From an uncultured Bacteroidales bacterium (GTDB taxonomy: Bacteria; Bacteroidota; Bacteroidia; Bacteroidales; UBA932): a DNA stretch of 11,309 nucleotides. Each line of letters opens with the position of its first letter. Positions within the stretch are counted from its first letter, which is position 1. Below the pieces are notes generated by a model, which saw only the letters and a list, made by a program, of their open reading frames with translations, was not told where the DNA came from and ran no database searches. Of the stretch, positions 8,497-11,309 are shown in pieces. The stretch spans positions 1 through 11,309 of the forward strand of contig CABQAB010000035.1 of assembly GCA_902461985.1 (NCBI GenBank), read 5' to 3'. Made by a program: the position numbers and the translations under genes.

Positions 8497-8523
8497 GACG
8501 CGGCCCCCGGCAGGGCCGGCGTC
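8497..8523 (+). other. GC-rich hairpin after the TPR gene
   Basis: GACGCGGCCC (8497-8506) and GGGCC-G-GCGTC (8513-8523) form a 10-bp stem with one bulged G (8518) and a 6-nt loop. No T-run follows, so it is not a terminator by itself. It sits 15 nt past the TPR stop codon, upstream of the true terminator. It may protect the 3' end of the transcript or be a remnant of a dispersed repeat; the role is inferred. Confidence 0.55.
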
Positions 8524-8537
8524 AACAGTACAAATAA

Positions 8538-8575
8538 GGCTGGACCAATTCAATTTGGCCCAGCCTCATTTTTTT
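8538..8575 (+). terminator. Rho-independent terminator of the gyrA-TPR unit, possibly bidirectional
   Basis: GGCTGG (8538-8543) pairs with CCAGCC (8560-8565), and inside it CCAA (8545-8548) pairs with TTGG (8555-8558) across one A/C mismatch. Seven T's follow at 8569-8575. On the other strand the same stem is followed by TTATTTG, so it could also end the desulfoferrodoxin transcript arriving from the right. Confidence 0.85.
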
Positions 8576-8608
8576 GATATTTGTCTCACTGACTATATTT
8601 GTAATACG

Positions 8609-8974
8609 TCAGAGTTTCCATAGTCCGTGAAGGTTGCAGTACTCGTAAACCGCTATGACAGGTGAACTTATGTGGAAGATGGCTTCAGGAGTTTCTTTCG
8701 GATATGCCACCTGTATTCCGTCCTCGGTTTCGATGCAGATGAACGAGATGTGGTGCTCAGGAAGCATAGGGTGTGCCACGCTGCCTACCTTGACTTTGAT
8801 CGTATGTTCATCGATGTGTTCAATGACAGGAACATGTTTCTCCGAACCTGTGTCGGATGTGCTGGCTTTCAGTTCTTCCATGTTCTGTCCGCAGCATACC
8901 AATGTGCCGGCACCCTCTACGGCTTTTATTACGACATTGCCGCAAATGTTGCATTTGAAAAACTTGGCTTTCAT
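8609..8974 (-). CDS. dfx: Desulfoferrodoxin (two-iron superoxide reductase)
   Basis: This 121-residue cytoplasmic enzyme reduces superoxide to hydrogen peroxide without releasing oxygen, as anaerobes prefer. The N-terminal desulforedoxin domain (1-35) has Cys8, Cys11, Cys27 and Cys28 in the CxxC...CC pattern that binds the FeS4 centre. The C-terminal neelaredoxin-like domain has the catalytic pair Glu45-Lys46 and all five ligands of the active iron: His47, His68 (GSVAHPM), His74, Cys113 and His116 (CNLHGLW). Both iron sites are intact, so it is the two-iron class. The length is normal for the family. It is a single gene, convergent with the TPR gene and divergent from secA. No promoter matching the consensus is clear: a TTTG lies at 9015-9012 on this strand, but the -7 region 20 nt on (TTTAAATA) fits poorly. 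Confidence 0.96.
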   Translation of the reverse strand: MKAKFFKCNICGNVVIKAVEGAGTLVCCGQNMEELKASTSDTGSEKHVPVIEHIDEHTIKVKVGSVAHPMLPEHHISFICIETEDGIQVAYPKETPEAIFHISSPVIAVYEYCNLHGLWKL

Positions 8975-9089
8975 AACGATAGTTATTTAAATGTTGATAG
9001 GACGGCTATTGCAAAGATTGAGCCGATTTTTCCGGAAACGCGGCGGCAGGGGCAATATTTCCGAAGCGATTTTCAAGGATGATGAATGT

Positions 9090-9115
9090 TGTTTGTTTTG
9101 CCTGTTCGTTTTGCC
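9090..9115 (+). repeat. 13-bp tandem repeat in the dfx-secA intergenic region
   Basis: TGTTTGTTTTGCC (9090-9102) is followed directly by TGTTCGTTTTGCC (9103-9115), 12 of 13 bases alike. It ends 20 bp before the -33 box of the secA promoter. The rest of the 253-bp gap between dfx and secA (8975-9227) holds no gene that I can see. Confidence 0.6.
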
Positions 9116-9135
9116 CATGCAAATTGCGTTTTGAA

Positions 9136-9167
9136 TTTGATATTACCCGATTATATTATTAAATTTG
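9136..9167 (+). promoter_or_regulatory. Predicted secA promoter
   Basis: TTTG at 9136-9139, a 20-nt spacer and TAAATTTG at 9160-9167 match the Bacteroidota consensus exactly. Transcription would begin near 9174, giving a leader of about 54 nt. An AAAGGA at 9213-9218 lies about 10 nt before the ATG and may act as a ribosome binding site. Confidence 0.78.
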
Positions 9168-9227
9168 CATGATTTGCGGAGTTTGGAATTTCGCACTTGT
9201 AAAATATGAAATAAAGGAACTACAGAT

Positions 9228-11309
9228 ATGAAACTTGCAGACATATTCAAGAAAATGTTCGGAACGAAGGCGGACAGAGATATGAAGGCAATCAAGCCGA
9301 TTTTGGACAAGGTCCTTGCAGCCTATGCTGAAATCGATGCCCTGTCAGACGATGAGCTTCGTGCCAGGACTCAGGAACTGAAAGCATATGTCGCAGCACA
9401 GATAGCTGCGGATGAACAGCGTATAGCAGACATCAGACTTGAACTTGAAGGAGATCTGGATGTCGATGAGAAAGAGAAACTTGCCACCGAATCAGACAAA
9501 CTTGCCAAGAAAGTTGACGAGGACATTGAGAAGGCCCTTGCTGAAATCCTGCCTCAGGCATTTGCCATAATGAAATCCACGGCCCGCCGTTTCGCACAGA
9601 ACGAGACAGTCGAGGTCACGGCTTCCGATTTCGACCGCAACCTGAGTGCCAGTCATGATTTCGTTGAAATCAGGCCGGGCAAGGACGGTGCTGCAGACAA
9701 GGCAGTCTGGCATAACAGCTGGGTGGCGGGCGGCAACCGCATTGTCTGGGACATGGTCCACTATGATGTCCAGCTGATCGGCGGCATTGTCCTCCACCAG
9801 GGCAAGATTGCGGAAATGGCGACAGGTGAAGGAAAGACGCTTGTGGCGACACTGCCTGTTTTCCTCAATGCACTTGCAGGCAAGGGTGTCCATGTGGTGA
9901 CGGTCAACGACTATCTGTCAAAGCGAGACTCCGAGTGGATGGGACCTCTCTATATGTTCCACGGATTGAGCGTGGACTGCATCGACAAGCACGAGCCGAA
10001 TTCGGATGCAAGGCGCAGGGCGTATTCCTGTGACGTCACTTTTGGAACCAACAACGAATTCGGTTTCGACTACCTGCGTGACAACATGGCTTTCAGCCAG
10101 CAGGATCTTGTGCAGCGCAAACATCATTACGCAATCGTGGATGAGGTTGACTCCGTCCTGATAGACGACGCGAGGACTCCGCTCATCATTTCAGGACCGG
10201 TGGAAAGGGGGGACGACCAGCAGTATGCCCAGTACAAACCCTATGTGGAGACCTTGTACAACAAGCAGAAGGCTCTCGTGAACACCATACTCAACGACGC
10301 CAAGAAACTTATAGCCGAAGGCAATGAGAAGGAGGGGGGAGTGCTTCTCTTCCGTGCTTTCAAAGGCTATCCGAAATACCGTCCGCTCATCAAGTTCCTC
10401 AGTGAACCTGGCATGAAACAGCTGCTCCAGAAAGTGGAGAACTACTACATTCAGGACAACGAGCGCGAGATGCCGTATATCACCGACCCACTTTATTTTG
10501 TAATCAGCGAGAAACAGAACACTGTGGACATGACGGACAAGGGACGTGACGTGCTTGCCGCTGCGGTTCATGATGACAATTTCTTCGTGCTTCCTGATGT
10601 GGGGTCTGCCATTGCTGAAATCGAGAAGACGGAAACTGATCCTGCGGAGAAGAGGAGGAAGAAGGACGAGCTCATGGCTGATTTCGCGTTGAAGAGCGAG
10701 AGAGTCCACACTGTCAGCCAGCTTCTGAAGGCGTATACGATGTTTGAAATCAATGTCGATTATATAATCTCGGATGACGGCAAAATCAAGATTGTGGACG
10801 AGCAGACAGGCCGTATCATGGAGGGAAGACGCTGGAGCGACGGTCTGCACCAGGCAGTGGAGGCCAAGGAGAACGTGAAGGTCGAGGCGGCTACCCAGAC
10901 CTTTGCCACCATCACCCTGCAGAACTATTTCAGGATGTACCACAAGCTCGCGGGCATGACGGGTACTGCGGAGACGGAGGCTGGAGAGTTCTGGAGCATA
11001 TACAAGCTCGACGTAGTGGTGATACCTACCAACAAGCCTATTGCGAGAATCGACCATAATGACTTGATATACAAGACTAAAAAGGCGAAGTACGATGCCG
11101 TTATCGAGAAGGTCATTGAACTGAAGAATGCAGGCCGGCCTGTGCTCGTGGGTACTACTGACGTGGACACTTCCGAACTGCTTGCGAGAATGTTCCTCCG
11201 CAGGGGTATCAAGGCCCAGGTGCTCAATGCCAAGCAGCACGCGCGTGAGGCTGAAATCGTGGCCGCCGCAGGACAGTCCAGCACAGTGACCATCGCTACC
11301 AATATGGCA
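9228..11309 (+). CDS. secA: Preprotein translocase ATPase SecA (3' end outside the window)
   Basis: The frame is open from the ATG at 9228 to the window end, giving 694 residues of a protein that is about 1,100 residues long in Bacteroidales. SecA drives unfolded preproteins through SecYEG at the inner membrane using ATP. Visible parts are an N-terminal stretch with a charged helical insertion (about 45-105) typical of Bacteroidota SecA, Walker A MATGEGKT (197-204), [14 protein letters not shown] (227-240), [15 protein letters not shown] (271-285) and Walker B with DEVD (305-308) followed by [15 protein letters not shown]. Then come the preprotein-binding domain, the [19 protein letters not shown] segment and GMTGT (576-580). 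The second nucleotide-binding domain begins before the cut; the sequence ends at TIATNMA, just before the expected GRGTD motif. The scaffold, wing and C-terminal linker lie outside the window. Confidence 0.97.
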   Translation, partial: MKLADIFKKMFGTKADRDMKAIKPILDKVLAAYAEIDALSDDELRARTQELKAYVAAQIAADEQRIADIRLELEGDLDVDEKEKLATESDKLAKKVDEDIEKALAEILPQAFAIMKSTARRFAQNETVEVTASDFDRNLSASHDFVEIRPGKDGAADKAVWHNSWVAGGNRIVWDMVHYDVQLIGGIVLHQGKIAEMATGEGKTLVATLPVFLNALAGKGVHVVTVNDYLSKRDSEWMGPLYMFHGLSVDCIDKHEPNSDARRRAYSCDVTFGTNNEFGFDYLRDNMAFSQQDLVQRKHHYAIVDEVDSVLIDDARTPLIISGPVERGDDQQYAQYKPYVETLYNKQKALVNTILNDAKKLIAEGNEKEGGVLLFRAFKGYPKYRPLIKFLSEPGMKQLLQKVENYYIQDNEREMPYITDPLYFVISEKQNTVDMTDKGRDVLAAAVHDDNFFVLPDVGSAIAEIEKTETDPAEKRRKKDELMADFALKSERVHTVSQLLKAYTMFEINVDYIISDDGKIKIVDEQTGRIMEGRRWSDGLHQAVEAKENVKVEAATQTFATITLQNYFRMYHKLAGMTGTAETEAGEFWSIYKLDVVVIPTNKPIARIDHNDLIYKTKKAKYDAVIEKVIELKNAGRPVLVGTTDVDTSELLARMFLRRGIKAQVLNAKQHAREAEIVAAAGQSSTVTIATNMA

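Noticed and set aside
8672-9082. Plus-strand open frame of 136 codons opposite desulfoferrodoxin
   Set aside because: It is the antisense shadow of a gene with all iron ligands intact, and shows no family features.
10191-11240. Minus-strand open frame of 349 codons within secA
   Set aside because: It lies entirely opposite the conserved secA frame; its length comes from codon bias, and no domain is recognisable.
1-11309. CRISPR arrays, tRNA or rRNA genes, transposases, prophage or defence genes
   Set aside because: None could be seen on either strand; the long genes are all housekeeping or envelope proteins.

Overview
The window looks like a chromosomal housekeeping segment of a member of the order Bacteroidales (phylum Bacteroidota). 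This rests on four things seen in the sequence. Three of the four promoters found have exactly the Bacteroidota form, TTTG, a 20-nt spacer, then TAnnTTTG. Start codons mostly lack strong Shine-Dalgarno sequences. SecA has the long N-terminal insertion usual in that phylum, with Walker A near residue 200 rather than near 105. The lipoprotein at the left end carries a C-terminal module common in Bacteroidales surface lipoproteins. Genus and species cannot be read from the window. The clpC and gyrA sequences look rather divergent from the Bacteroides-type versions, which suggests a less studied family.

Layout, left to right. Positions 1-152 hold a repeat element with five consecutive hairpins, bounded by two 18-bp direct repeats 134 bp apart. 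Its edge supplies the -33 box of a promoter for a secreted lipoprotein gene (197-873, +). That gene is split by a one-base frameshift in its Gly/Asn/Glu/Asp-rich linker. Converging on it is a minus-strand pair: clpC (4294-1952), then 50 nt later a lipoprotein alpha/beta-hydrolase (1901-888). clpC and gyrA (4463-7036, +) diverge from a compact region in which their two predicted promoters interlock. gyrA is followed after 51 nt by a periplasmic TPR protein (7088-8482), and the pair ends at a hairpin plus T7 terminator (8538-8575). Beyond it lies a minus-strand desulfoferrodoxin gene (8974-8609). A 253-bp divergent intergenic region follows, with a 13-bp tandem repeat and a strong promoter. secA (from 9228, +) then runs off the right end still open.

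How the genes relate. Most of the window is core cell maintenance: protein unfolding and degradation (ClpC with ClpP), DNA supercoiling (GyrA), protein export (SecA) and superoxide defence of an anaerobe (desulfoferrodoxin). Two exported proteins are likely co-transcribed with their neighbours, the hydrolase with clpC and the TPR protein with gyrA. I found no convincing new multi-gene system. The points most worth a second look are the clean loss of the ClpC middle domain with its ClpP-docking loop kept, the interlocked clpC/gyrA promoters, Ala in place of the usual Ser at the key quinolone-contact position of GyrA, the frameshifted lipoprotein, and the multi-hairpin repeat at the left edge.
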